NCBI GenBank assembly: GCA_963707965.1
Contig: CAVPRR010000004.1
Span: 496,001-560,000, forward strand
Direction of reading: 5' to 3'
From: VRUE01 sp963707965
GTDB taxonomy: Bacteria; Actinomycetota; Thermoleophilia; Solirubrobacterales; 70-9
DNA length: 64,000 bases
Part shown: one piece after another, positions 52,770-60,693 of the stretch
How the letters are laid out: each line of letters begins with the position of its first letter
Position numbering within the stretch: position 1 is the first letter of the stretch
The notes under the pieces: model-generated
Database searches by the model: none
Told to the model about the DNA's origin: nothing
The model's input: the letters and a program-made list of their open reading frames with translations, nothing else
Program-made: the position numbers and the translations under genes

Positions 52770-54715
52770 ACGCGCCCGAGCGGCCGAACCGGCCGCGCCT
52801 GGAGCCGCTGCTTCAGCGCGGCCTGGGCGTCCCCGGCATCTTCATCGCCGTCTACTCGACGATCGGTTTCTCGATCTATTTTTCCCTTGGCGTCGTCGCC
52901 CGCCGCGGCCTCGGACTCACCCCGCTGATCTTCCTGGCCGCCGGCCTGCTCTTCGTCCTCACCACGCTCAGCTACGCCGAGGGCGCCGCGATGTTCCGCG
53001 AACGCGGCGGCTCCTCCAGCTTCGCCCGCCACGCCTTCAACGAGCTGATCGCCTTCATCGCGGGCTGGGTGATCCTGATCGACTACCTGATCGTCGCGGC
53101 GCTGGCGGCGATTTCCGTACCCCACTACCTGCAGCCGATCACGCCCGACCTCTCCGCCCACGGGGTGGAGGTCGGCATCGCGGCCCTCGTCATCGTCGCC
53201 GCCTGCCTGCTCAACGCGCTCAACGTGACGGGGCGCGGCCGGGAGCGCTGGCTCGCCGGGTTGGCACTCGCCGATATCGCCCTGCAGCTCGCGGTGATCG
53301 TGGTTGGCGTGCTCGCCGTCTTCCATCCCGACCGGCTGACCGACCAGATCCATCTCTTCACCGATCCCAGCCTGCCCGACGTCGTCTACGCGGCGGTTGT
53401 CGCGATGCTCGCCTACGCCGGGATCGAGGCCGCCGCCGATCTGGCCCCAGACCTCGACGTGAGCCGCCGCGACCTGCGGCGTGTCGTATCGCTCGGCGCG
53501 ATCGTCGTGCCGCTCGGCTACGCGGCGATGGCGGCGGTCGCTCTGATGGCGGTGCCGGTTGTCGCCGGGCCGCAGGGGCCCGAGACGGCCCTCGGCGGCG
53601 AATTCGTCGAGGCGCCGATCCTCGGCGTCGTGTCCGCCTACCAGCCCGCCTGGGTCGCGGACGCGATGCGCTGGATCGTCGCTGTGGTGGCCGCGCCGAT
53701 CCTCTTCTGGGCAACGACCACCGCGATGCTGGGTGTGTCCCGGCACATCTACACGCTGGCGATCAACCGGCAGATCCCCAGCTGGCTCGGCAAGCTCAAC
53801 GCCCGCCATGCCACCCCACACGTGGCGATTGCCATCTCGGGCGCAATCGCGATCGGCCTGGTCGTGCCCGCCAACGTGAAGCTGCTGGCGAGCATCTATG
53901 CATTCGGGGCGACGCTGGCGATCACGATCGCCCATGTCTCGATCCTCAGGCTGCGGGTCACCGACCCCGACCGGCTTCGCCCCTTCCGCGTTCCGTGGAG
54001 CGTGGGGTGGCGCGGCGCACAGCTCCCCATCCCGGCAATCTTCGCGGCCGCGGTCAGCGGTCTCGCCTTCATAAGCGTTCTCGTTTACCACGACACCGCG
54101 CGCTGGGTGGGGCTCGGGTGGATGGCCTTCGGCCTGATTGCCTATGTCGTCTACCGCAAGCTGGTCGAGGGGACGTCGCTGACCCGCCGTGTCTCGGTCA
54201 CGGAGCGGGCGCTGACCAAGCAGATGCCAGATGTCGAATACGGGAACATTCTGGTTCCCGTCTTTGGGACCGACCTCGACGACGACATCGTCTCAACGGC
54301 GGGGCGGCTGGCCTCGGCGCAGATCGACGGCGGTGGGGAGGGGACACGGCTCGAGGTGATCTACGTGATCGAGGTGCCCCTGATGCTCCCGCTCGAGGCG
54401 GAGCTGCCGCCCGAGCTCGAGCAGGAGGCGCGGCGCGCGATTGAGCGCGCCCGCGAAGTTGGCGAGGAGTACAAGAACGTGACGGTGACCGCCACGGTGT
54501 CGCGCGCCCGCGATGTTGGCGCCGGCATAGTCGAGGCGGCACGGCGCAGCGGCGCCGAGGCGATCATCGTCGGCGCCGAGCCGCCGACCAAGATCCGGGG
54601 CGGTGCAACCCTGGGCGGGATCGGCGCCGCCAAGCCGGCCGAGATCGGCGCCGCAACGGAGTACGTGCTCAAGAAGGCGCCCTGCAAGGTGCTGCTCACC
54701 GCCCCGCCCGGGTGA
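52766..54715 (+). CDS. APC-superfamily permease with C-terminal universal-stress domain (copy 2)
   Basis: The 649-residue protein is a diverged paralogue of the upstream permease: a first helix with YSTIGFSIYFSLGV, the shared GGSSSFARHAFNELI segment, and AYAGIEAAADLAPD. Its tail (residues ~495-649) is a better-conserved universal stress domain (YGNILVPVFGTDLDDDIVS, GAEAIIVGAEPP). The two paralogues may form a heteromer or serve two substrates. It is coupled to the 70-aa gene and followed after 58 bases by the first TrkA gene. Confidence 0.88.
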   Translation: MNAPERPNRPRLEPLLQRGLGVPGIFIAVYSTIGFSIYFSLGVVARRGLGLTPLIFLAAGLLFVLTTLSYAEGAAMFRERGGSSSFARHAFNELIAFIAGWVILIDYLIVAALAAISVPHYLQPITPDLSAHGVEVGIAALVIVAACLLNALNVTGRGRERWLAGLALADIALQLAVIVVGVLAVFHPDRLTDQIHLFTDPSLPDVVYAAVVAMLAYAGIEAAADLAPDLDVSRRDLRRVVSLGAIVVPLGYAAMAAVALMAVPVVAGPQGPETALGGEFVEAPILGVVSAYQPAWVADAMRWIVAVVAAPILFWATTTAMLGVSRHIYTLAINRQIPSWLGKLNARHATPHVAIAISGAIAIGLVVPANVKLLASIYAFGATLAITIAHVSILRLRVTDPDRLRPFRVPWSVGWRGAQLPIPAIFAAAVSGLAFISVLVYHDTARWVGLGWMAFGLIAYVVYRKLVEGTSLTRRVSVTERALTKQMPDVEYGNILVPVFGTDLDDDIVSTAGRLASAQIDGGGEGTRLEVIYVIEVPLMLPLEAELPPELEQEARRAIERAREVGEEYKNVTVTATVSRARDVGAGIVEAARRSGAEAIIVGAEPPTKIRGGATLGGIGAAKPAEIGAATEYVLKKAPCKVLLTAPPG

Positions 54716-54760
54716 GGCCACCGGCTGGCGCCTCACCGCCCACGCGCGCGGCCGGGCGCC

Positions 54761-54766
54761 TAGTAT
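54761..54766 (+). promoter_or_regulatory. -10 hexamer TAGTAT of the first TrkA gene
   Basis: TAGTAT ends 7 bases before the ATG at 54774; an in-frame ATG inside the hexamer (54765) is therefore less likely to be the start. Confidence 0.5.
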
Positions 54767-54773
54767 GCGACGC

Positions 54774-55241
54774 ATGTTCATCTTGATCGTTGGCTGTGGG
54801 CGAGTCGGTGCCTCGGTCGCCCGGACGATGCTGCGGGAGGGCCACGAAGTGTCGTGCCTCGACGAGGACCCCGAGTCCCACGCCCGGCTTGAGGTCGGCC
54901 TCGAGAAAGGCTGGGAGGACCTGGGTGGCCAGTTCACGGTGGGAACCGGGCTGGAGACGGACGCCCTGATCGCGGCCGGGATCGAAAAGGCCGATGCCTT
55001 CATCGCCTCCACAGACGGCGACAACACCAACATCGTGATCGCCCAGATCGCGCAACGCCGCTACCACGTTCCAACCGTCATCGCGCGGATCCTCGATCCG
55101 CTGCGGGCCGAGTGGTACCAGCGCCAGGGGCTGCACACGATCTGCCCGACGCGGGTGGCCATCGACATGCTCGAGAACGCGGTGCGCGAGGGTGCCAAGC
55201 GGGGCGGCGGCCAACCGGACGGCTCGGCGGAAGCCGCATAA
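54774..55241 (+). CDS. TrkA-N (RCK) domain protein, single domain
   Basis: The 155-residue protein is one RCK nucleotide-binding domain: ILIVGCGRVGASVARTML with the GxGxxG loop, an acidic CLDEDPE at the end of beta 2, and FIASTDGDNTNIVIAQIA. The TrkA-C domain is absent. Such proteins gate cation transporters in response to NAD(H) or ATP/ADP. It pairs with the full-length TrkA gene 18 bases downstream, like ceoB-ceoC in mycobacteria, where an APC-type gene is also adjacent. Confidence 0.9.
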   Translation: MFILIVGCGRVGASVARTMLREGHEVSCLDEDPESHARLEVGLEKGWEDLGGQFTVGTGLETDALIAAGIEKADAFIASTDGDNTNIVIAQIAQRRYHVPTVIARILDPLRAEWYQRQGLHTICPTRVAIDMLENAVREGAKRGGGQPDGSAEAA

Positions 55242-55259
55242 GGCAGGGGGGCTGGAGCG

Positions 55260-55940
55260 ATGTACATCATCGTCGTTGGAGCGGGGAAGGTGGGATGGAA
55301 CCTCGCCCGCGAGCTGCTCGAAAAGAACCACGAGGTGACCGTGATCGAGAGCGACCGGCGCCGCTACCTGACCGTCGAGCAGGAGCTCGAGCACAACGTC
55401 TCCTACGGCGATGCCTCCGAGCTGTGGGTCCTGGAGCGTGCCGGCATCCAGCGCGCCGACATGGTGATCGCGGTCACCGGCGACGACGAGGACAACATGC
55501 TGATCTGCCAGGTCGCCCGTGAGAAGTATGAGGTCGACCGGATCATCGCCCGCGTCAACAACCCGCGCAACCGCGAGCATTTCGATCTGCTCGGAGTCAA
55601 GCCCTCGGTCTCCGCGACCGACCTCATCCTTCGCCTGCTCGAGCACGAGGTGCCCGAGTACGGGCTCGTCCACCTGCTCGATCTGCAGGAGGAGCAGCTG
55701 GAGATCATCGAGATGCTGCTGGGCAAGGAGTCGCGGGTCACGGGCCGTCGCGTTGGCGACCTCTCGATGCCCGAAGGAAGCCTGCTGATCTCGGTGCTTC
55801 GGGGGGGCAAGGGCTTTGTCCCGGGCCCGGAGACGGTGTTGGAGGAGGGGGACGAGGTGCTGGCGGTGCTCGACCCCGGTCGGGAGGACGATCTGAAAGA
55901 GCTCTTCGGACCGGCCTCCGGAGGCAACGGCGCGGGCTGA
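55260..55940 (+). CDS. TrkA (RCK) protein with TrkA-N and TrkA-C domains
   Basis: The 226-residue protein has the Rossmann TrkA-N domain (YIIVVGAGKVGWNLARELLE, VIESD, AVTGDDEDNMLICQVA) and a TrkA-C domain (residues ~140-215). It is the usual cytoplasmic gating subunit of potassium transport. No TrkH/TrkG/Ktr membrane subunit is present in the window; the adjacent membrane partners are the two APC permeases, which makes them the likely targets. GGCTGGAG precedes the ATG. The broken reductase starts 3 bases later. Confidence 0.92.
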   Translation: MYIIVVGAGKVGWNLARELLEKNHEVTVIESDRRRYLTVEQELEHNVSYGDASELWVLERAGIQRADMVIAVTGDDEDNMLICQVAREKYEVDRIIARVNNPRNREHFDLLGVKPSVSATDLILRLLEHEVPEYGLVHLLDLQEEQLEIIEMLLGKESRVTGRRVGDLSMPEGSLLISVLRGGKGFVPGPETVLEEGDEVLAVLDPGREDDLKELFGPASGGNGAG

Positions 55941-55943
55941 CCG

Positions 55944-57180
55944 ATGGCCGCGCGGGAGGTCGACTTCCTGCTGATCGGCGGCGGCATGGCGTCCGCTCAC
56001 TGCGCCTCGGAGCTGCGCCGGCGCGGGGCCGGCGGCTCGATTCTGCTGGCCGGCCGCGAGGCCGAGCCGCCCTACGAACGGCCGCCGCTCTCCAAGGAGT
56101 ACCTGCGCGGCGAGGCGAGTCGCGAGGATGCCTTCGTCAACGTGGCCGGCTGGTACGAGGAGAACGACGTCGAGCTGCTGACCGGCGCGAACGTGATGTC
56201 GCTCGACCCCGCGGAGCGGACCGCGAAGCTGCAGGGTGGGGAGGAGGTCGCGTTCGGCAGGGCGCTGCTGGCCACCGGGGCGATGGTCAACATCCTGCGG
56301 GTCGAGGGGGCCGAGAACGAGGGGATCCACTACCTGCGCGCCTTCGGCAACTCCGACGCGATCCGGGCCGACGCGGAGGCCGCGGAGCATGTGGTGCTGA
56401 TCGGCGGCAGCTACATCGGCACCGAGGTCGCCGCCTCGCTGACCGCGAAGGGCGTCAAGCTGCACGATCCTGATGATGGAGGAGGTGGCGCTGTCGCGGA
56501 CCTTCGGCACGGACGCCGGGCGCTGGTTCCAGGAGAAGCTCGAAGCCCATGGCATCGCCGTCCACGGTGGCGAGGAGCTGGAGGCGTTCGAGGGCGACGG
56601 CCGCGTCAAGGCCGTCGTGACCAGGAGCGGGCGGGCGATCGAGTGCGACGCGGTCGTCGTCGGCGCCGGAGTGCGCCCCGACGCGATGCTCGCCCAGCGG
56701 GCCGGGCTCGAGGTCGACGACGGCATCGTCTGCGACTCGAAGCTGCAGACCTCGGCCGAGGGGATCTACGCGGCCGGCGACTGCTGCTCCTACGACAGCG
56801 TCGTCCATGGCCGCCGGCTCCGCGTCGAGCACTGGGACGTGGCGATGCAGCAGGGAATCCACGTCGCCCGCAACATGCTTGGCGAAGATCGCGACTACGA
56901 CGTCGTCCCCTACTTCTTCAGCGACATGGCGGATTGGGCCAGCCTCGAGTACGTCGGGCCGGCCCGCGACTGGGACGAGGAGATCTGGCGCGGCGACCGC
57001 GACGCCGGCGAGTTCTCTGTCTGGTACCTCAAGGACGGCCGCGTCGCCGGATGCCTCAGCGTCGAGCGCCCCGAAGACCTGGCCGAGGCCCGCCGGCTCC
57101 TCGCCGACGGAGTCGACGTCTCATCCGCCAGGGACCAGATCGCCGATCCCGGCAGCGACCTCTCGCAGCTCGGCGCCTGA
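55944..57180 (+). pseudogene. FAD/NAD(P)-dependent ferredoxin-type reductase, broken by a +1 frameshift
   Basis: Two abutting frames together give one complete reductase of the rubredoxin/putidaredoxin reductase family. The first (to ~56459) has FAD motif LLIGGGMASAHCASELR, PPYERPPLSKEYLRGE and the NAD motif VVLIGGSYIGTEVAASL. The second (from 56461) continues CTILMMEEVALSR, then VVVGAGVRPD, GIYAAGDCC and a reductase C-domain. One extra base at 56460 separates them; removing it restores ~411 residues. As read, the protein would run out of frame to 57314. Sequencing error and real mutation are both possible, since both sides look well conserved. Confidence 0.85.
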
Positions 57181-57300
57181 GCCGCCGCGCCCGGCCGGCG
57201 GATCCCCGGCCGCATCGGCCAGAGCGCTGGCCGAATGTTCGAGCTGCACCGCTCAGGCCTGACAGAACGGTGGACTGTCCGTTAGCAAAACGTTTAGCTC

Positions 57301-57627
57301 GTGACACCAAATAGTGGAAAGGAACAGCCTTTGCAGCCAGGGACGCCACAGGCTCCACTTGACACGGCCGAGTCGGAGCGGAAGAGGACGGTACGGGTCG
57401 GCCTAGAGACCGCTACGCATTCCATCCTGGGCACCCTTACGCTGGCGCCGCACGGGTACCGAGCTCGCTTCTCGGACCACCTCAACCGTTCGGACATCGA
57501 TTACGTCTCGCTGACGGACGCTGAGAAGACCCCGCTCGGCGGCGGCCCAACCGAGAGCCATCCCTTTCTCGCCGTTGCCAGGAAGGCTGTCGTCTTCGGC
57601 TACTCGCTGGAGCACGACGCCGTCTGA
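57301..57627 (+). CDS. Conserved small protein of unknown function
   Basis: The 108-residue product has a Pro/Glu-rich N-terminus and then a compact domain: THSILGTLTLAPHGYRARFSDHLNR, SLTDAEKTPL and FLAVARKAVVFGY. This GYRxRxSDxLNR...LTDA pattern recurs, from memory, in a small actinobacterial family without known role. The GTG start at 57301 lacks a good Shine-Dalgarno; the upstream gap (57181-57300) holds no other visible gene. It ends 3 bases before the tRNA-Met 3' fragment. Confidence 0.62.
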   Translation: MTPNSGKEQPLQPGTPQAPLDTAESERKRTVRVGLETATHSILGTLTLAPHGYRARFSDHLNRSDIDYVSLTDAEKTPLGGGPTESHPFLAVARKAVVFGYSLEHDAV

Positions 57628-57630
57628 GTA

Positions 57631-57657
57631 ATGCCGGAGGAGGGACTCGAACCCCCG
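57631..57657 (-). repeat. Partial tRNA-Met 3' end (att-like copy)
   Basis: These 27 bases are identical to 58289-58315, which cover the acceptor 3' strand, T-arm and discriminator base of the tRNA-Met gene, in the same orientation. No D-arm or anticodon arm follows here. This is the arrangement left by an element integrated at a tRNA 3' end. Confidence 0.85.
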
Positions 57658-57711
57658 GCGCGCGAACGCCGAGCAGCACGCGACTGCGGACCGGTCTCGG
57701 GACCGGCCCGC

Positions 57712-57746
57712 AACACCGTTTCCACGCATTGCATGGAAACGGTGTT
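57712..57746. terminator. Hairpin with 13-bp perfect arms
   Basis: AACACCGTTTCCA and its exact complement flank a 9-base loop. It lies past the 3' end of the minus-strand DUF805 gene and is preceded by a smaller CCGGTC-N4-GACCGG hairpin at 57691-57706. Confidence 0.6.
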
Positions 57747-57780
57747 TCGGGCCTCCAGGAACGGTGTTCGGGGCCCCTCG

Positions 57781-58146
57781 CTAGGCGACGTGCTCGGCCA
57801 TCGGAGGCCCGTAGCTGTTGTCGCCGGGGTCGCTCTTCTGCAGGTAGAAGACGAGCAGCACGATGAACCCGATGATCGGGATGAACCCGATCAGGATCCA
57901 CCAGCCGCTGCGGTTGGTGTCATGCAGCCGCCGGATCGCGACCGAGAGGTTCGGCAGGATCAGCCCCAGCCAGACGACGATGGTCAGGAGCATGCTCTCC
58001 TCAAAGATGATTCCGTCCATGATCTGCAAGGCGATCGCGACCAGGATCGTGAACAGGAACCACCACCAGAACGCGGGTAGTGAGGCTCGACCATCGAACT
58101 TCACATAGTGGTCGAATCCAGACTTGACGGCTTCCGAGAAGCTCAT
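57781..58146 (-). CDS. DUF805 membrane protein
   Basis: The 121-residue protein matches DUF805: FDGRASLPAFWWWFLF, an ILPNLSVAIRRLHDTNRSGWWILIGFIP segment and a soluble tail. About three to four membrane helices are expected. Function is unknown, though the family is widespread. A GGAGGG site precedes the ATG. It is the only gene inside the interval bounded by the two tRNA-Met 3' copies. Confidence 0.9.
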   Translation of the reverse strand: MSFSEAVKSGFDHYVKFDGRASLPAFWWWFLFTILVAIALQIMDGIIFEESMLLTIVVWLGLILPNLSVAIRRLHDTNRSGWWILIGFIPIIGFIVLLVFYLQKSDPGDNSYGPPMAEHVA

Positions 58147-58288
58147 TCAGCGCCCTCCGGTTTCTCACTGCGTTCGGCGCATGCGCCCGGCTGAGCTAGA
58201 AAGTAGTGGAACGGACGGCGGAGCCACGGCTTGCCGTGGCGGAGCGGCACGGTCCCGCCCCAGCCGGCGTGAGCGGGGCTTTTCGACG

Positions 58289-58315
58289 ATGCCGGAGGAG
58301 GGACTCGAACCCCCG
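58289..58315 (-). repeat. att-like 27-base repeat within tRNA-Met
   Basis: Second copy of 57631-57657. It includes the 3' 26 bases of the tRNA gene plus one flanking base. Confidence 0.85.
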
Positions 58316-58363
58316 ACACGCGGATTATGATTCCGCTGCTCTAACCAGCTGAGCTACTCCGGC
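58290..58363 (-). tRNA. tRNA-Met (anticodon CAT)
   Basis: The 74-base cloverleaf has acceptor GCCGGAG/CTCCGGC, D-arm GCTC...GAGC, anticodon stem GCGGA/TCCGC with loop ATCATAA (CAT), variable GTGTC, and T-arm GGGGG-TTCGAGT-CCCTC with one wobble pair. The CCA end is not encoded. CAT and the GCCGG acceptor suggest elongator Met; tRNA-Ile2 (modified CAT) cannot be fully ruled out. Confidence 0.93.
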
Positions 58364-58418
58364 GGGAGTGAGGATGGTAGCGGCGTCGCGGCTGCTGGCG
58401 AGATGGGAGCCGAGCGCA

Positions 58419-58424
58419 TAGCCT
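58419..58424 (+). promoter_or_regulatory. -10 hexamer TAGCCT of the M29-like peptidase gene
   Basis: TAGCCT ends 7 bases before the GTG at 58432, a leaderless layout. Confidence 0.48.
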
Positions 58425-58431
58425 TGCTTGC

Positions 58432-59388
58432 GTGAGGACCGAGGCGCTGGACAGAGCGGTTAGGACGGTGATTCGGGACTGCCTTGGGGTGCAGCCTGAC
58501 GAGGAGGTGCTGATCGTCTGCAACCCGGTGACCGAAGAGCTCGGTGCCCTGTTGTGGATCGAGGCCCAGGACGGTGGGGCGGACGCAACGCTTGCCGTCA
58601 TCTCCGAGCGGGGCTCGCACGCGGCTGAGCCGCCCGCGACCGTGGCCGCTGCGATGCTCGCCGCCGATGTCGTCGTTGCGCCCACGATCCAGTCGCTCTC
58701 CCACACCGCCGCTCGCAAGGCCGCAAGCGAGGCGGGGGTGAGGGTTGCCTCGATGCCCGGCGTCAACGAGGAGATGCTCGCCCGCGTGATGGGAGCCGAC
58801 ATGCGGAAGCTGGAGGAGCGGGGGGCGCGGGTCAGCGGCCTGCTCAGCAACGGCTCGGAGGCCCGCATCACCTGCCCGCACGGCAGCGACCTGCGGCTGG
58901 GACTCGAGGGGCGCACCGCGATCCCCGACGCGGGCGTTCTGACCGCGCCGGGTGCCTTCGGCAACCTCCCCTGTGGCGAGGGCTTCATCGCCCCGGTTGA
59001 GGGAACGGGCCAGGGAACACTCGTCATCGACGGCTCGATAGCCGGCATCGGGGAGGTCGAGTCGCCCGTCTCGCTCACGATCCGCGACGGTCACCTTACG
59101 GCTGCAACCGGCGCCGAGGGCGCCCGGCTGCTGGAGCTGCTCTCCGCGCACGGCCCCGACGGAACCAACGTCGCGGAGCTGGGAATCGGCACCAACGAAG
59201 AGGCGATTCTCACGGGCGAAATCCTCGAGGACGAGAAGATCCTCGGCACCGCCCACGTCGCCTTCGGAGCGTCCGCGGCGATTGGCGGCACCGTTCAGGT
59301 CCCGGTTCACCTCGACTGCGTGATTCTCGAACCGTTCGTGGAGATCGACGGCGAGCCGATCGTCCAGTCCGGCGAGCTGCTCGCCTGA
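58432..59388 (+). CDS. M29-like aminopeptidase family protein
   Basis: The 318-residue protein matches the thermophilic aminopeptidase (M29) / NicX-like superfamily: NLPCGEGFIAPVEG, ELGIGTNEEAILTGEILEDEKILGTAHVAFG and the late VPVHLDCV with metal-ligand Glu and His residues. It is shorter than classical M29 enzymes (~400), so it may be a variant in that superfamily rather than a confirmed peptidase. It precedes ftcD by 2 bases, suggesting joint expression. Confidence 0.8.
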   Translation: MRTEALDRAVRTVIRDCLGVQPDEEVLIVCNPVTEELGALLWIEAQDGGADATLAVISERGSHAAEPPATVAAAMLAADVVVAPTIQSLSHTAARKAASEAGVRVASMPGVNEEMLARVMGADMRKLEERGARVSGLLSNGSEARITCPHGSDLRLGLEGRTAIPDAGVLTAPGAFGNLPCGEGFIAPVEGTGQGTLVIDGSIAGIGEVESPVSLTIRDGHLTAATGAEGARLLELLSAHGPDGTNVAELGIGTNEEAILTGEILEDEKILGTAHVAFGASAAIGGTVQVPVHLDCVILEPFVEIDGEPIVQSGELLA

Positions 59389-59390
59389 GC

Positions 59391-60318
59391 GTGGCGCGTC
59401 TTGAGATGGATTCCAAGGCGCTGCTCGCGGTTCCCAACGTTTCCGAGGGTCGCGACGCGTCCCGGATCGCTGAGCTGGAGGCGGCGTTCTCGCGTTCGGT
59501 TTCGTTGCTGGATCGCCACTCCGATCGTGACCACAACAGGACCGTCTTCACATTGGCTGGTGAGGGCGGGAGCTTGCGGGACGCCCTGGTGGGCGGGGCC
59601 GGGGCCGCGATCGAGGCGATCGACATGTCCGAGCACGAGGGAGCTCACCCGGCGATCGGGGCGCTGGACGTCTGCCCTCTCGTCTGGCTCGATCCCGCCG
59701 ATCGGGAGCCTGCGCGGGCCGCGGCGCTCGAGGTCGGCGAGCGGATCGGGGCGCTTGGCGTGCCCGTCTTCCTGTATGGGGCGCTGGCCACCCGCCCCGA
59801 GCACGTCGAGCGGGCCCACATCCGCAACGGCGGTCTGGCCGAGCTGTGGCTGCGCATGGAGGCGGGAGAGCTCCAGGCCGATTTTGGGCCCGCCCTTCCG
59901 CACCGCACCGCCGGCGCCACGCTGGTCACGGCCCGTCCCCCCCTCGCCGCGTTCAACGTGGAGCTCGACAGCGGCGATCTCGACGTTGCGCGCGCCGTTG
60001 CCGCCGGATTGAGGGAGTCGGGGGGTGGCCTGCCGGGCGTGCGGGCAATCGGGTTGGCCCTTTCGAGCGGACGCACCCAGGTCTCGACCAACGTCCACGA
60101 TCCGCTCGCTGTGCCGCTGGAGGTCGTCGTCGAGCGCGTACGCGCGCTTTCGGCACCGCACGGTGCCCGCCCGGTCGAGGCGGAGCTGGTGGGTCTCGTT
60201 CCGGCGGGCGCCCTGGCCGGCTATCCGAGCGACGTGCCGATCCGCGATTTCGACTCCTGCCCACCAGACAATCGAGCGCCGCCTGGCGGCAATGTCGCGA
60301 GGCGGCCCGGAACGCTAG
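59391..60318 (+). CDS. Glutamate formimidoyltransferase (FtcD-like), C-terminus frameshifted
   Basis: The product matches the formiminotransferase domain: LLAVPNVSEGRDASRI, DRDHNRTVFTLAG, HEGAHPAIGALDVCPLVWL, an RNGG segment and FNVELDSGDLDVAR. It moves a formimino group from formiminoglutamate to tetrahydrofolate in histidine breakdown. One extra base (60255) breaks the end. Dropping it restores DPAHQTIERRLAAMS and a TAG at 60316. As written, the frame stays open and merges by chance with the MBL gene frame to 61334, giving a false 647-residue fusion. GTG 59391 or ATG 59406 may start it. Confidence 0.85.
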
Positions 60319-60321
60319 ATT
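60316..60321 (+). promoter_or_regulatory. -10 hexamer TAGATT overlapping the restored ftcD stop
   Basis: TAGATT ends 6 bases before the ATG at 60328. Its first three bases are the stop codon of ftcD once the frameshift is corrected. Confidence 0.5.
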
Positions 60322-60327
60322 CAGGCA

Positions 60328-60693
60328 ATGGCTCAGACGAAGAAGAAGCGCCGTCGCAAGCGGCGGGGCACTCAGGGAGGCCGCGTCGACACCAACCGCC
60401 GAGCCGGCCGTCCCCGCAGTCGCGAGGAGGCCAAGGCGCGGGCACGCGCCAAACGCAAGGGCACACCGCGCATCGACGCCCCGCCCACGTGGCGCAGCGC
60501 GGCCACCCGCGGCGTGATCGCCGCAATCATCTTCACAGTGCTCCTCGTAGTGCTCTTCCGCCGCTCGCCCGCTGCCGCGCTCGGCCTTGGCGCATTCATG
60601 CTCGCCTTCTACATACCGGCCGGCTACTACATCGACAGAACGATGTGGCGCCGTCGGGAGCGGACCAGGATCCGCGCGGCAGAGAAGCGGTGA
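60328..60693 (+). CDS. Basic N-terminal small membrane protein
   Basis: The 121-residue product begins with an extremely Lys/Arg-rich stretch (residues 5-57), then two hydrophobic helices (about 62-78 and 83-102) and a basic tail. The charge layout suggests a cytoplasmic N-terminus that may touch nucleic acid or lipid heads. No family is recognised. It is in a different frame from the ftcD-MBL read-through and uses its own TAGATT hexamer. Its stop overlaps the MBL gene as GTGA. Confidence 0.8.
   Translation: MAQTKKKRRRKRRGTQGGRVDTNRRAGRPRSREEAKARARAKRKGTPRIDAPPTWRSAATRGVIAAIIFTVLLVVLFRRSPAAALGLGAFMLAFYIPAGYYIDRTMWRRRERTRIRAAEKR

Noticed and set aside
57658..57710. A second complete tRNA at the 57631 copy
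   Set aside because: No D-arm, anticodon arm or 5' acceptor strand is present; only the 3' 26 bases match.
58124..58330. 68-codon plus-strand frame ending PEEGLEPPTRGL
   Set aside because: Its end is the reverse of the tRNA-Met gene, a common source of spurious predicted proteins.
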